Assembly: GCA_022560735.1 (NCBI GenBank)
Contig: JADFSO010000001.1
Location: 62,001 to 126,000, forward strand
Reading direction: 5' to 3'
Origin: Pseudomonadota bacterium
GTDB taxonomy: Bacteria; Pseudomonadota; Gammaproteobacteria; Steroidobacterales; MnTg04
Length of the DNA stretch: 64,000 bases
The notes below the pieces were generated by a model. It saw nothing but the letters and a program-made list of their open reading frames with translations, had not been told where the DNA came from and searched no databases. A program made the position numbers and the translations under genes. This document shows positions 16,481 through 25,358 of this stretch, piece by piece. Numbering within the stretch: position 1 is the stretch's first letter; each line of letters opens with the position of its first letter.

Positions 16481-17319
16481 AGCCCGTGCTGTTCCAGCAC
16501 CCTGGCCAGAAAGTCGGGTTCGGGACGATCGCGGTAGTTTTGGGTCTCATCGACATCCAGTACCGTGCCATCCGCGGCCAGCACGATGCAAGTCGGCAGC
16601 ACGGTATCGCTGTCGTAGCCGAGCGCCTGCATCCCGGCAGGCAGCCCCTGGTCCTGGTTGATGCCCAGTACGGTCGCGACCTGGTTGCCGGGGTCCAGCC
16701 AAAAATCGAAGGGCACATCGAACCGGGCAGCCAGCTCGCGGGTCTTGCGGGCAGGCTGCGGACTGATCAGCACGATGCGGGCGCGATCGCCCAGCTTACG
16801 GTAAGCTGCGGCGAGTTCTTTGACCTGGACCACGCAGAAAGGGCACCAGTTGCCCCGATAAAACATCAACAACGCAGGTTTGCCGAGCAGGTCGCGGCTG
16901 TATACCGGCTTTTCATCCAGGTTCAGCGCCGAAAATTCCGGCAGGGGCTGCCCTTTTTCGATCCTCGTTGCCGAGCGATCAAGACGGCTGTACCAGGATT
17001 GGTAAATCGCGTACGTCGCCAGGCACAGACCGGCCGTGCCGGCGGCAACGGGCGAACCCGCTCGGAAAAACCAGTCAAACGCGGCGAGCAATCCACCGGA
17101 TGCCATGGCCAGGGCAACCACGGTCAGGCGGGACTGGTCGACCGGCAATTTTCTGCCCAGCATCACCAGACCCAGGACCAGCAGCATCGGCGTGGATGCG
17201 AGGAGGGCGCCCAGCCAGCCCAGGCTAAGGCCGGTAGCAAGATGGCTGACAGCCTGGATCATGACCACCATCAGCAGCGTGAAAAAAGCCATGACGAAAA
17301 TCGATTTGATGCGGTTCAT
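16477..17319 (-). CDS. membrane-anchored redoxin (AhpC/TSA-like)
   Basis: 280 residues from ATG 17319. Four hydrophobic segments fill the first 110 residues, followed by a thioredoxin-fold domain with FYRGNWCPFC (CxxC, about 165-170) preceded by GKPALLMFYRG, and a C-terminal VLPTCIVLAADGTVL strand. This resembles peroxiredoxin-like AhpC/TSA domains with a resolving Cys two residues after the first. It likely reduces peroxides or disulfides at the membrane. It overlaps the upstream gene by four bases (ATGA) and the downstream membrane gene by about four, so the three form one transcription unit. Confidence 0.8.
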   Translation of the reverse strand: MNRIKSIFVMAFFTLLMVVMIQAVSHLATGLSLGWLGALLASTPMLLVLGLVMLGRKLPVDQSRLTVVALAMASGGLLAAFDWFFRAGSPVAAGTAGLCLATYAIYQSWYSRLDRSATRIEKGQPLPEFSALNLDEKPVYSRDLLGKPALLMFYRGNWCPFCVVQVKELAAAYRKLGDRARIVLISPQPARKTRELAARFDVPFDFWLDPGNQVATVLGINQDQGLPAGMQALGYDSDTVLPTCIVLAADGTVLDVDETQNYRDRPEPDFLARVLEQHGL

Positions 17320-17726
17320 GATTTATCCGCCTTGAAGTAAAAGGCGGTCATGGCCCAGCGGGTGCGCAAGGGTGCGTCGGGTACGATCGAGGCCTGGATG
17401 ATTTCGTGGTAACGGCCGTCGATCCGGAATTCCAGCCGCGCCGAAACAGCCTTGCCGGCTCGTGTCGTTCCCGAAAAACGCAGACTGATCGTGCCCGGCA
17501 CGCTGCGTTCCGCCAGCCGGGCATCGACACGAATGGTATTGAAGTGATTTTCATAGGCAATCCAGCCTTGTATGCACAGCTGTTTTTCCTCATCGCAAAA
17601 AAGCTGGTTTTTGACCAGCACGGTTGTGTGTGCCAGCAAAATCGGCGAGTAAAACAGCAGGATTGCGAGTAGTATTCCACGCCGGATACCGGTTGCCCGA
17701 AGCATTATAGTCAGCCGATAATTCAT
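17316..17726 (-). CDS. exported hypothetical protein
   Basis: 136 residues from ATG 17726 (a GTG at 17747 and an ATG at 17705 are alternatives; none has a clear ribosome site). N-terminal signal peptide or anchor (GILLAILLFYSPILLAHT), then a small beta-rich domain with two Cys (LFCDEEKQLC) that could form a disulfide. No family recognised. Its end overlaps the redoxin start as ATGA, so it is the first gene of the three-gene minus-strand unit and could be a client or partner of that redoxin. Confidence 0.6.
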   Translation of the reverse strand: MNYRLTIMLRATGIRRGILLAILLFYSPILLAHTTVLVKNQLFCDEEKQLCIQGWIAYENHFNTIRVDARLAERSVPGTISLRFSGTTRAGKAVSARLEFRIDGRYHEIIQASIVPDAPLRTRWAMTAFYFKADKS

Positions 17727-17814
17727 GCTGGCCATTATAGACTGCACCTGCCAACGCGAAGTTCTTTTTTGTTGTTAGAATCTGTACTTTAATTCCGCGG
17801 GCTGGAGACTGGAC

Positions 17815-19068
17815 ATGAATTTTTTACAGAAAGCTTTTCTGAGCGCTGCCTTGCTTGTGGCAGCACAGGCACATGCCGCCGATCCGGTGCAACTCGACAT
17901 GCCGCCGGGGTTCACGGCCACCATTTTCGCGAACGGCCTGGGTAAGGCGCGCCACCTCGTGGTTCGGGAAAACGGCGATGTTTACGTAACCTTGCGAGGT
18001 ACGAACGATGGCGAAGGCGTCATCGGATTGCGCGACGATGATGGCGATGGCGTCGCCGACCGCCAGGTGGCCTTCGGTCATGCGGGCGGCACCGGCGCTG
18101 CCATTTACAAGGATTATCTTTTCTTCTCATCGGATGACACGGTCTACCGAATGAAATTTACCGGCGGCGAGCTGGTGCCGTCCGGTGGGATGGAAGTGGT
18201 TGCATCCGGGTTTCCGAAGCAAGGCTCACACGCCGCCAAGTCGCTGGCGATCAGCGCCGATGGAAAGCTGTTCGTGAACTCGGGTGCGCCATCCAACGCT
18301 TGCCAGAAGCGCGCCCGCTCGGCTGGCTCGAAGGGGCAGAATCCCTGCCCACAGCTGTTCCGCGGCGGCGGCATCTGGAAGTTCTCGGCGGATCGTCTGA
18401 ACCAGGACCAGGTGGCCGATGGTCAGCGCTACGTGACCGGTATCCGCAATTCGGTGGCGCTGGCTTTCGACGACGCTGCCGGCGAGCTGTACTTCGTCAT
18501 GCATGGGCGGGATCAGCTCGACAGCCTTTGGCCGCGGTTTTTTAGCGCCGAGCAACGCGAGAAACTGCCGGCCGAGGAATTTCACGTGGCTTTCGAGGGT
18601 TCCGATTTTGGCTGGCCCTATACCTATTACGATGGTTTGACGAATCGGCGCATGGTCGGGCCCGAATATGGCGGGGATGGCAAGAAAACGGCGCCGGATG
18701 GCGAATACCCGGATCCGCTGGTGGCTTTCCCGGCGCACTGGGCGCCCAACGCACTGGTTTTTTATGCCGGCACCCAGTTTCCCGCCGAATACCACGGCGG
18801 CGCCTTTGTCGCTTTCCACGGTTCCTGGAATCGCGCGCCGGGCCTGCAAGAGGGTTACCAGCTTGTGTTCGTGCCGATGAAAGACGGGAAACCGAGCGGA
18901 GACTGGCGCACCTTTGCCGATGGTTTCATGGGCGACAGACCGATTCGAAACCCCGCACGGGCGAAGCACCGGCCAGTCGGTCTTGCCGTTGGACCCGATG
19001 GCAGCTTGTATGTCAGCGACTCGACCGGCGGGACCATCTGGAAAATTTCTTATGCAACCGCAGATTGA
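17815..19068 (+). CDS. PQQ-dependent sugar/sorbosone dehydrogenase-like beta-propeller protein
   Basis: 417 residues from ATG 17815 with GGAGAC 6 bases upstream. Signal peptide with AQAHAAD cleavage site, then a six-bladed propeller: PPGFTATIFANGLGKARHL at the start, GGGIWKFSAD, YVTGIRNSVALAF (about 205-217), GSDFGWPYTYYDG and HRPVGLAVGPDGSLYVSDS at the end. This pattern belongs to the soluble glucose dehydrogenase/L-sorbosone dehydrogenase family that binds PQQ and calcium in the periplasm. The sugar or aldehyde substrate is not evident. The gene stands alone, with an AT-rich stretch upstream that could hold its promoter. Confidence 0.85.
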   Translation: MNFLQKAFLSAALLVAAQAHAADPVQLDMPPGFTATIFANGLGKARHLVVRENGDVYVTLRGTNDGEGVIGLRDDDGDGVADRQVAFGHAGGTGAAIYKDYLFFSSDDTVYRMKFTGGELVPSGGMEVVASGFPKQGSHAAKSLAISADGKLFVNSGAPSNACQKRARSAGSKGQNPCPQLFRGGGIWKFSADRLNQDQVADGQRYVTGIRNSVALAFDDAAGELYFVMHGRDQLDSLWPRFFSAEQREKLPAEEFHVAFEGSDFGWPYTYYDGLTNRRMVGPEYGGDGKKTAPDGEYPDPLVAFPAHWAPNALVFYAGTQFPAEYHGGAFVAFHGSWNRAPGLQEGYQLVFVPMKDGKPSGDWRTFADGFMGDRPIRNPARAKHRPVGLAVGPDGSLYVSDSTGGTIWKISYATAD

Positions 19069-19075
19069 AGGCGGC

Positions 19076-20023
19076 TCAGCGCTGGATGATGTCCGCCAGC
19101 GCCTCGTCGATTGCGCTCAGCGTTTCGTCATCGAGCTGAATTCCTGAAGCGGCTGCGTTCTCCTCGACCTGCTCGGGTCTCGATGCACCGACTATCGCCG
19201 CAGACACATTGGGTTCACGCAATACCCAGGCCAGCGCAAGCTGAGAAAGGCTGATGATGAGATCGTCCGCAAGCGGGCGCAGATTGTCGACGGCGGCAAG
19301 CAAGGAGTCGTCAAGCAAGCGGTCCATGAACTGGTTCATCAATGGATTGGCTGCCCGCGAGTCGGCGGGTAATTCACTGCCGGGCTTGTACTTGCCCGTC
19401 AGTACGCCTTGACCCAGCGGTGACCAGACGATCTGGCCGATGCCGTTGTCCGTGCACAAGGGTATGACTTCAGTTTCAGGGTCTCGCCAGAGCATGGAAT
19501 ATTGTGGCTGGCTGGATACAAAAGGCGCGCCACCGCCAATATCCATGGCGGCCTGAATTTGTGGCGCGGTCCACTCGCTGAATCCGATATAACGCGCTTT
19601 TCCGGCCTTTAGCACTTCGTCCAGGGCCTGCATGGTTTCTTCCAGCGGCGTGTCAGGGTCATAGCGATGGCACTGGTACAGATCCACGTAATCGGTTCGC
19701 AAACGCCGCAAGGAATCGTCGATTTGTTTGTGAACCTGCGCTGCGGACAGTCCGCTGTCGGTGTCGGTCATCGGGAAGTACAACTTGGTCGCCAGGACAT
19801 AGCTATCCCTGGAGCGACCCGCCAGCGCTGCGCCCAGGAAAGTCTCCGCGGCGCCCTTGCCGTATACATTGGCCGTATCGATAAAATTGATGCCACAGTC
19901 GAAGGCCGCCGCCAGGCAGTTCCTGGCACGTTCAGATTCGACACCGACGCCATAGGTCAGCCAGGAACCCAGCGCGATTTCCGAGACCTCGAGATCGCTG
20001 TTGCCCAACTTTCTGTAGCGCAT
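19076..20023 (-). CDS. aldo/keto reductase (Kv-beta / YghZ-like)
   Basis: 315 residues from ATG 20023 (MRYRKLGNSDLEVSE), preferred over starts further up because it matches the family start and has GAGGA nearby. NADPH-dependent (alpha/beta)8-barrel oxidoreductase: the catalytic tetrad is visible as Asp and Tyr in FIDTANVYG, Lys in LATKLYF and His in YQCHRYDPDTP. Cofactor loop near GASRPEQVEENAAAS. Reduces aldehydes or ketones; the physiological substrate is unknown. Convergent with the PQQ-type gene, stops 7 bases apart, with no terminator between them. Confidence 0.88.
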   Translation of the reverse strand: MRYRKLGNSDLEVSEIALGSWLTYGVGVESERARNCLAAAFDCGINFIDTANVYGKGAAETFLGAALAGRSRDSYVLATKLYFPMTDTDSGLSAAQVHKQIDDSLRRLRTDYVDLYQCHRYDPDTPLEETMQALDEVLKAGKARYIGFSEWTAPQIQAAMDIGGGAPFVSSQPQYSMLWRDPETEVIPLCTDNGIGQIVWSPLGQGVLTGKYKPGSELPADSRAANPLMNQFMDRLLDDSLLAAVDNLRPLADDLIISLSQLALAWVLREPNVSAAIVGASRPEQVEENAAASGIQLDDETLSAIDEALADIIQR

Positions 20024-20215
20024 TTCTTGAATCCTCATCTTTGACCAGCCCGGGCAAACCGGCACATGGAATGCCTGGTTCTTTTAACATAAAACAACCA
20101 AATCCGTTTTGGCATCGGGCCGCGCACCCCGTTATCGTAAGGGAGCAGGGAGTAATTGTCCGTATTGTGCGCTGACTCACAGAAAACAAGCTGTGACCGG
20201 ATGTAGTCTGACCCC

Positions 20216-20410
20216 ATGCGCAAAAAGTACTACACACATTTTTTGCTAAACGAGCGGCAGGGTAGTTGCAGCGAATACAGTGGTGTCGTTGAGATCAACC
20301 GGCTCGCCCAGCACGAATTCGAAGGCGAAGAAATCAAGGTGCTGCTGGCACAGAATTTTGACCTCGAGACAGAGGAAGTCACCGTACTCGACTGGTCACG
20401 ATTGCACTAG
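20216..20410 (+). CDS. small conserved-looking hypothetical protein
   Basis: 64-residue soluble acidic protein from ATG 20216 with a compact mixed alpha/beta look (HFLLNERQG, then EEIKVLLAQNFDLETEEV and ending DWSRLH). A good terminator follows 36 bases after the stop, which supports a real single-gene transcript. Family not recognised. The 192 bases upstream are free of genes and should contain its promoter. Confidence 0.6.
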   Translation: MRKKYYTHFLLNERQGSCSEYSGVVEINRLAQHEFEGEEIKVLLAQNFDLETEEVTVLDWSRLH

Positions 20411-20445
20411 ATTCGAATTAGCCCATGATCCCCTTAGGCTAACTT

Positions 20446-20473
20446 GCCCCCGATTTATCGGGGGCTTTTTTTT
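20446..20473 (+). terminator. Rho-independent terminator
   Basis: Stem of 8 base pairs (GCCCCCGA / TCGGGGGC) with a 4-base loop TTTA and a run of eight T. It ends the transcript of the small gene at 20216-20410. The remaining bases up to 20718 hold the leader of the M13 peptidase gene and no other feature I can name. Confidence 0.9.
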
Positions 20474-20718
20474 GTCTGCCTGATTCAGCCGATTGCCCGC
20501 CGGGCCGAAAGCCTGTTCGCCAGGTGGTTTTTCTGACAAGACAGTCCGAGGCAGCCCGATAGCCGGAATAATGGATAATGACGCACCGCTCGTCTCGGGC
20601 AGGGCGGATTTGTCGCCGGAGAGCCCAGGCTATACACTCGCGGGTCGCCGCGAAAGCCGGGCCAGGCATTATTGGCCTGAGAAACCATCGCAATCCATCA
20701 ATAAATGACGGAACCCAC

Positions 20719-22773
20719 ATGAAAATCAAATTCTTGCACATTCCCGGACTTATTCTATGCACCTTGACCCTTGCCGCCTGCAGCCAGGAAACGGACCGGT
20801 CCGCGGTGGCCGAAAAGGCGCTGACTGCGGGTATCGAGACCGCCAATTTCGACACGACGGTGCGGCCGCAGGACGATTTTTATCGCTACGCGAATGGGAC
20901 CTGGCTGGAAAACACCGAGATTCCGGAAGACAAGTCGAACTACGGTAGTTTTACCGTGTTGTCTGACGGGGCCGAGAAAAATCTGCGCGTCTTGATCGAG
21001 GAAGCCGCGGCTGACGAGCACAAGGAGCCCGGTAGCGACGCACAGAAAGTCGGCGATTTCTATTTGAGCTTCATGAACGAAGAAGCGGTCGAGGCGGCCG
21101 GAACAACCCCGCTGGTCGAACCGCTGGCACAAATTGACCGGATTGAAAGCAGCGCAGACGTAGTCGCTTATATCGGCGCCAGCCAGCGCACGGGTCAGAG
21201 CAATCCGTTCGTGCTTTTTGTCAACCAGGACTCCAAGGACTCGACCGTGTATGCCGCTTATATGCATCAGACCGGCCTGGGACTTCCCGATCGGGACTAT
21301 TACCTCGAAGACGATGAGAGATTTGTCACTCTGCGTGCGAAGTATCGCGATTATGTGGGGATCATGTTTGGCCTGGCCGGGCTCGAAGGCGGCGCAGCAG
21401 CCGGGCAGACGGTCATGGATATGGAGACGGCGATTGCCGAAGCGCACTGGACGCGAGTACAGAACCGCCAGCGTGACAAGCTTTACAACCCCTACGATGT
21501 CAGTGGCGCAAACGCATTAACGCCCGGTTTTGACTGGAACGTTTTTCTCGCCGCGGCCGGACTCGACCCGGCAAGGGATTTTATCGTCCGCCAACCGAGT
21601 TTTTTTACCGCGCTGGGAAAAATGATTGCACAAACCCCGGTCGATGATTGGAAGACCTATTTCCGGTTCAAGCTGATCGATTCGGCGGCGCCTTTGCTGA
21701 GCGCGGCGTTTGTCGAAGCATCCTTCGACATGCACCGGCGCGCGGTACAGGGTATCGAGCAGAATCAGCCGCGCTGGAAACGCGCCGTCCAGGCGACCGA
21801 TGGCAACGTCGGCGAACTGGCCGGAAAAATGTATGTGGCGAAACATTTCCCACCCGCAGCCAAGGTTCGGATGAACGAAATGATTGAAAATCTGCGTTCG
21901 GTCTTCCTGGTAGCGATCAATGAGCTGGAATGGATGAGCGAGCTGACCAGGGAGCAGGCGCAGGACAAGCTGGCGAAATTCAATACCAAGATCGGTTACC
22001 CGGACAAGTGGCGGGACTACTCGACGCTGGAAGTCGTTGCCGATGACCTGGCGGGAAACATTGTGCGTTCAAATGCGAGCCAGTACGACCGCATGATCGG
22101 CAAACTGGGCGGGCCTATAGACCGGACCGAGTGGTTCATGACGCCGCAAACGGTTAACGCGTATTACAACCCACCGATGAATGAAATCGTATTCCCGGCG
22201 GCCATCCTGCAACCGCCGTTCTTTAATGTGGCGGCTGATGATGCGGTTAACTACGGCGCCATCGGCGGCGTAATTGGCCACGAGTTCAGCCATGGCTTCG
22301 ATGACCAGGGGCGCAAAACCGATGGCGATGGCAACCTGCGCGACTGGTGGACCGAAGCAGACGCGACCGAGTTCACGGCGCGGGCGCAGGGCCTGGTTGA
22401 CCAATATGCCGCTTACAGCCCGATGGAAGGCGAATACCTCAACGGCGAGCTTACCCTGGGCGAGAACATCGGCGACCTGGCCGGTCTGACCATGGCCTAT
22501 CGTGCCTACAAGCACTCGCTCGGCGGCAAGGAAGCGCCGGTTATCGATGGTTTCACCGGCGATCAGCGCTTCTTCCTGGGCTGGGCGAAGGTCTGGGCCC
22601 GCAAGTACCGTGACAAAGAGTTGCTGCGCCGCCTGAAAGTCGATCCGCATTCACCCAGCGAATACCGGGTCAATGGCATTGTCCCGAATATCCCGGAATT
22701 TTATGCGGCGTTCGATGTACAGGAAGGCGATGGCATGTATCTCGCCGAAGAGGACCGCGTGAAAATCTGGTAA
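20719..22773 (+). CDS. M13 family metallopeptidase (neprilysin/PepO-like) lipoprotein
   Basis: 684 residues from ATG 20719; this start gives a lipoprotein signal ending LAAC (Cys17), and an in-frame ATG at 20578 does not. Zinc site HEFSH (521-525) in GVIGHEFSHGFDDQG, third ligand Glu582 in LGENIGDLAGL, and the family motif NAYYNPPMNEIVFPAAILQ preceding it. C-terminus ends with a charged residue and Trp, as in the family. M13 enzymes cleave oligopeptides of limited size; here the protein should be anchored in the envelope. It is followed by an M1 lipoprotein peptidase, giving a peptide-degrading pair. Confidence 0.92.
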   Translation: MKIKFLHIPGLILCTLTLAACSQETDRSAVAEKALTAGIETANFDTTVRPQDDFYRYANGTWLENTEIPEDKSNYGSFTVLSDGAEKNLRVLIEEAAADEHKEPGSDAQKVGDFYLSFMNEEAVEAAGTTPLVEPLAQIDRIESSADVVAYIGASQRTGQSNPFVLFVNQDSKDSTVYAAYMHQTGLGLPDRDYYLEDDERFVTLRAKYRDYVGIMFGLAGLEGGAAAGQTVMDMETAIAEAHWTRVQNRQRDKLYNPYDVSGANALTPGFDWNVFLAAAGLDPARDFIVRQPSFFTALGKMIAQTPVDDWKTYFRFKLIDSAAPLLSAAFVEASFDMHRRAVQGIEQNQPRWKRAVQATDGNVGELAGKMYVAKHFPPAAKVRMNEMIENLRSVFLVAINELEWMSELTREQAQDKLAKFNTKIGYPDKWRDYSTLEVVADDLAGNIVRSNASQYDRMIGKLGGPIDRTEWFMTPQTVNAYYNPPMNEIVFPAAILQPPFFNVAADDAVNYGAIGGVIGHEFSHGFDDQGRKTDGDGNLRDWWTEADATEFTARAQGLVDQYAAYSPMEGEYLNGELTLGENIGDLAGLTMAYRAYKHSLGGKEAPVIDGFTGDQRFFLGWAKVWARKYRDKELLRRLKVDPHSPSEYRVNGIVPNIPEFYAAFDVQEGDGMYLAEEDRVKIW

Positions 22774-22809
22774 TCGCCGGTCGATTGAAAAAGCAGATCA
22801 ATCCTGAAT

Positions 22810-22835
22810 CCGGCAGACTCCCGGGAGTCTGCCGG
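22810..22835. repeat. perfect 26-bp palindrome between two peptidase genes
   Basis: The half-site CCGGCAGACTCCC is followed directly by its reverse complement with no spacer. It lies in the 80 bases between the M13 stop and the M1 start. No T-run follows, so it is not a standard terminator. It could be an mRNA hairpin setting the ratio of the two products, or a site for a dimeric regulator. Confidence 0.75.
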
Positions 22836-22853
22836 TCTATTCGAGGTATCAAT

Positions 22854-24737
22854 ATGTTGCGTAAGCTTATCGTTGCAATGCTTGGAGCGCTGGCCTTGTC
22901 TTCCTGTGCCCAGGATGCCTATGACCCCGGTCACGATTACTTTTCCTTTGCCAACAGCGATCAGTTCGTCACCCGCCATCTTGAGCTCGATCTCACGGTG
23001 GACTTCGCTGCCAGGCAACTGGTGGGTAGCGTTCGTTTATCCATGGAACGACTCGATCCGGCGGCAAGGGAACTGGTGCTGGACAGCCATACGCTGCATA
23101 TCGAAAGTGTGAGCGTGGCCTTGCCGGATGGTTTGGCAAGGGATGCCGAATTTCTGATCGGCGCCAGTGTCAAAAAACTGGGTGAACCGCTGACCATCAG
23201 TTTGCCGGACGGCTTTGATCCGGATGGGGCATTCAGCGTAACGATCCACTACCGGACGGACCCGGGCGCCACAGCCTTGCAATGGCTGCCACCGGAGCTT
23301 ACCGCGGGCGGCAAACACCCCTTCCTGTTTTCGCAGTCGCAGGATATACATGCACGGAGCTGGATACCGTTGCAGGACACGCCATCGGTTCGGGCAACCT
23401 ACGGCGCCACAATTCGAACCCCGCCCGAGTTGCTGGCCTTGATGAGCGCCGACAACGATCCGTTGGCGGTGCGCAGCGGGGAGTACCGCTTCGAAATGCC
23501 GCAGCCGATCCCCAGCTACCTGCTGGCGATCGCCGTCGGCGATATTTTCTTTGCGCCACTGGGGCCGCAGACCGGTGTTTATGCCGAACCGGAAGTCCTG
23601 GCGGCGGCGGCTCATGAGTTTGCCGATACCCAGAACATGCTGGATGCGGCAGCCGAAATGTATGGCGACTACCAGTGGGGCCGTTATGATTTGCTGATCC
23701 TGCCGCCCAGCTTTCCTTATGGCGGCATGGAAAATCCCCGGCTTTCGTTCATCACGCCTACCGTGATCGCCGGCGATCGCAGCCTGGTTTCGCTGATCGC
23801 CCATGAGCTTGCCCATTCCTGGTCCGGGAACCTGGTCAGCAACCGGACCTGGCGCGATATCTGGTTGAACGAAGGCGTGACCAGCTACCTGGACAAGCGC
23901 TTGATGGAAGAACTTTTTGGCAAGGAACGCGCCGACGAAGAGCGGGTCATCGATTACCGGGAATTGATCGAGCAGCTGCCCGATATCAAGCCCGCGATGC
24001 AGGCACTGGCGCCGAGGCTTGGCAGCGAGGACATCGAGGAAACGCAGGGTACCGTGCATTACAAGAAAGGCCAGCTATTGCTCGACTACCTGGAGCACGC
24101 GTTTGGCCGCGAGGTTTTCGATCGTTTCCTGGCCGGCTATTTCGATCACTTCCGGTTTGAGGCGATCAGTAGCGAACAATTTCTCGCCTATTTGACCGAT
24201 AACCTGCTCGATCAATATCCAGGCAAGGTCAGCCAGGAGCAGGTGGAACAGTGGCTGTACCAGCCAGGGCTGCCTGAGGACGCAGTGATTCCGCAATCTG
24301 AATCGCTGCAAAGAGCCGCTGACCTGGCATTAAAGTGGGCAGGTGGCGAAGTTAGCCTTGAGTCGGTGCCAATTGCGGACTGGAGCCCTCTTGCCGTCGT
24401 GCATTTCATCAAGACCCTGCCCGACACGCTCAGCGATGAGCAGTTAACGGAGCTGGATCAGAGAAATGGCTTGAGCTCGACGAGGAATGCCGAAATCGGT
24501 CGTGCCTGGTTCATCCAGGTGGCGAAACGCAGATACCGGCCTGCCTACGAGTCCATGCGGCAGCACCTGATACGCTATGGGCGGATGCGACTGGTCGTGC
24601 CGGTATACAAGGCCCTGATCGAAAACGGTCAGGATAAGGCGCTGGCGGAAGAAATTTTTGCCCTGGCGAAGCCCGGTTATCACCCGATCACGATCATGGC
24701 TGCGGAGTTGGTTTTGGACGAACCGGCCGGCAAATAG
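22854..24737 (+). CDS. M1 family aminopeptidase lipoprotein
   Basis: 627 residues from ATG 22854 with GAGGT upstream; N-terminus MLRKLIVAMLGALALSSC is a lipoprotein signal. M1 hallmarks are the exopeptidase motif GGMEN (FPYGGMENPRLSF), HELAH (317-321) and Glu340 in WLNEG. The C-terminal helical ARM-like domain resembles the leukotriene-A4-hydrolase type. It removes N-terminal residues from peptides, probably in the periplasm or at the outer membrane. Same strand as the M13 gene 80 bases upstream and likely cotranscribed. Confidence 0.92.
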   Translation: MLRKLIVAMLGALALSSCAQDAYDPGHDYFSFANSDQFVTRHLELDLTVDFAARQLVGSVRLSMERLDPAARELVLDSHTLHIESVSVALPDGLARDAEFLIGASVKKLGEPLTISLPDGFDPDGAFSVTIHYRTDPGATALQWLPPELTAGGKHPFLFSQSQDIHARSWIPLQDTPSVRATYGATIRTPPELLALMSADNDPLAVRSGEYRFEMPQPIPSYLLAIAVGDIFFAPLGPQTGVYAEPEVLAAAAHEFADTQNMLDAAAEMYGDYQWGRYDLLILPPSFPYGGMENPRLSFITPTVIAGDRSLVSLIAHELAHSWSGNLVSNRTWRDIWLNEGVTSYLDKRLMEELFGKERADEERVIDYRELIEQLPDIKPAMQALAPRLGSEDIEETQGTVHYKKGQLLLDYLEHAFGREVFDRFLAGYFDHFRFEAISSEQFLAYLTDNLLDQYPGKVSQEQVEQWLYQPGLPEDAVIPQSESLQRAADLALKWAGGEVSLESVPIADWSPLAVVHFIKTLPDTLSDEQLTELDQRNGLSSTRNAEIGRAWFIQVAKRRYRPAYESMRQHLIRYGRMRLVVPVYKALIENGQDKALAEEIFALAKPGYHPITIMAAELVLDEPAGK

Positions 24738-24744
24738 GCTTTTG

Positions 24745-25245
24745 CTACCAGCGCAACTCGTCGGCGCCTTCCGCGGCCGTTGCGAGCGCCACTATGCCGC
24801 TTGCCATGGCGCAGAGGCGGCCTTCGCTAAACAGGTTTCCCTCGACAAAACAAACGCTGTCGGATCGTTTTAGCGCGACCGCGTAGGCGGTGACCGTCGG
24901 CCCATGAATTGCGCGCATAAACTTGATCGACAATTCAACCGTGCCCGCCGGCCGACCCAGATAATGAACCGCCCCGGCGACACCCAGCGATGCATCGAAC
25001 AGGCCCGCCACCACGGCGCCGTTGACATAATCGCTGCCCAGCCCGCCCAGGTGCTGTGGCAGGATTTCCGCAAGAATGACTTTGACGACGGTATCGTCGC
25101 TGATATCGAGCTTGATGCCAAAAGCGACCATGGCCGGCAAGGCGTTGAAATCCTGCTGCCATTGATAACGCTGGTTTTCATCCATCGGGATGGCTTTGCC
25201 CCGCGCCTTGAGGCTTTGAATCGACGTTTTCTCTTTGATGTCCAT
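24745..25245 (-). CDS. PaaI-type hotdog-fold thioesterase
   Basis: 166 residues from ATG 25245 (an internal ATG at 25185 is possible). Hotdog-fold pattern with YVNGAVVAGLFDASLGVAG, where the Asn/Asp region forms the active-site helix, followed by TVELSIKFMRAIHGPTVTA strands. Family members hydrolyse acyl-CoA thioesters, including phenylacetyl-CoA pathway intermediates. Convergent with the M1 peptidase gene. Substrate unknown. Confidence 0.72.
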   Translation of the reverse strand: MDIKEKTSIQSLKARGKAIPMDENQRYQWQQDFNALPAMVAFGIKLDISDDTVVKVILAEILPQHLGGLGSDYVNGAVVAGLFDASLGVAGAVHYLGRPAGTVELSIKFMRAIHGPTVTAYAVALKRSDSVCFVEGNLFSEGRLCAMASGIVALATAAEGADELRW

Positions 25246-25358
25246 CGTTTGCTGCGCTTGCCCTTACCGGGCAGACTGACAGCCGTATTCTGACATGAGA
25301 GATTGCCTCAGTCACCGTACTTTTGCTTCAATGCGTTCTAACCTTGGTGGGACCATCG

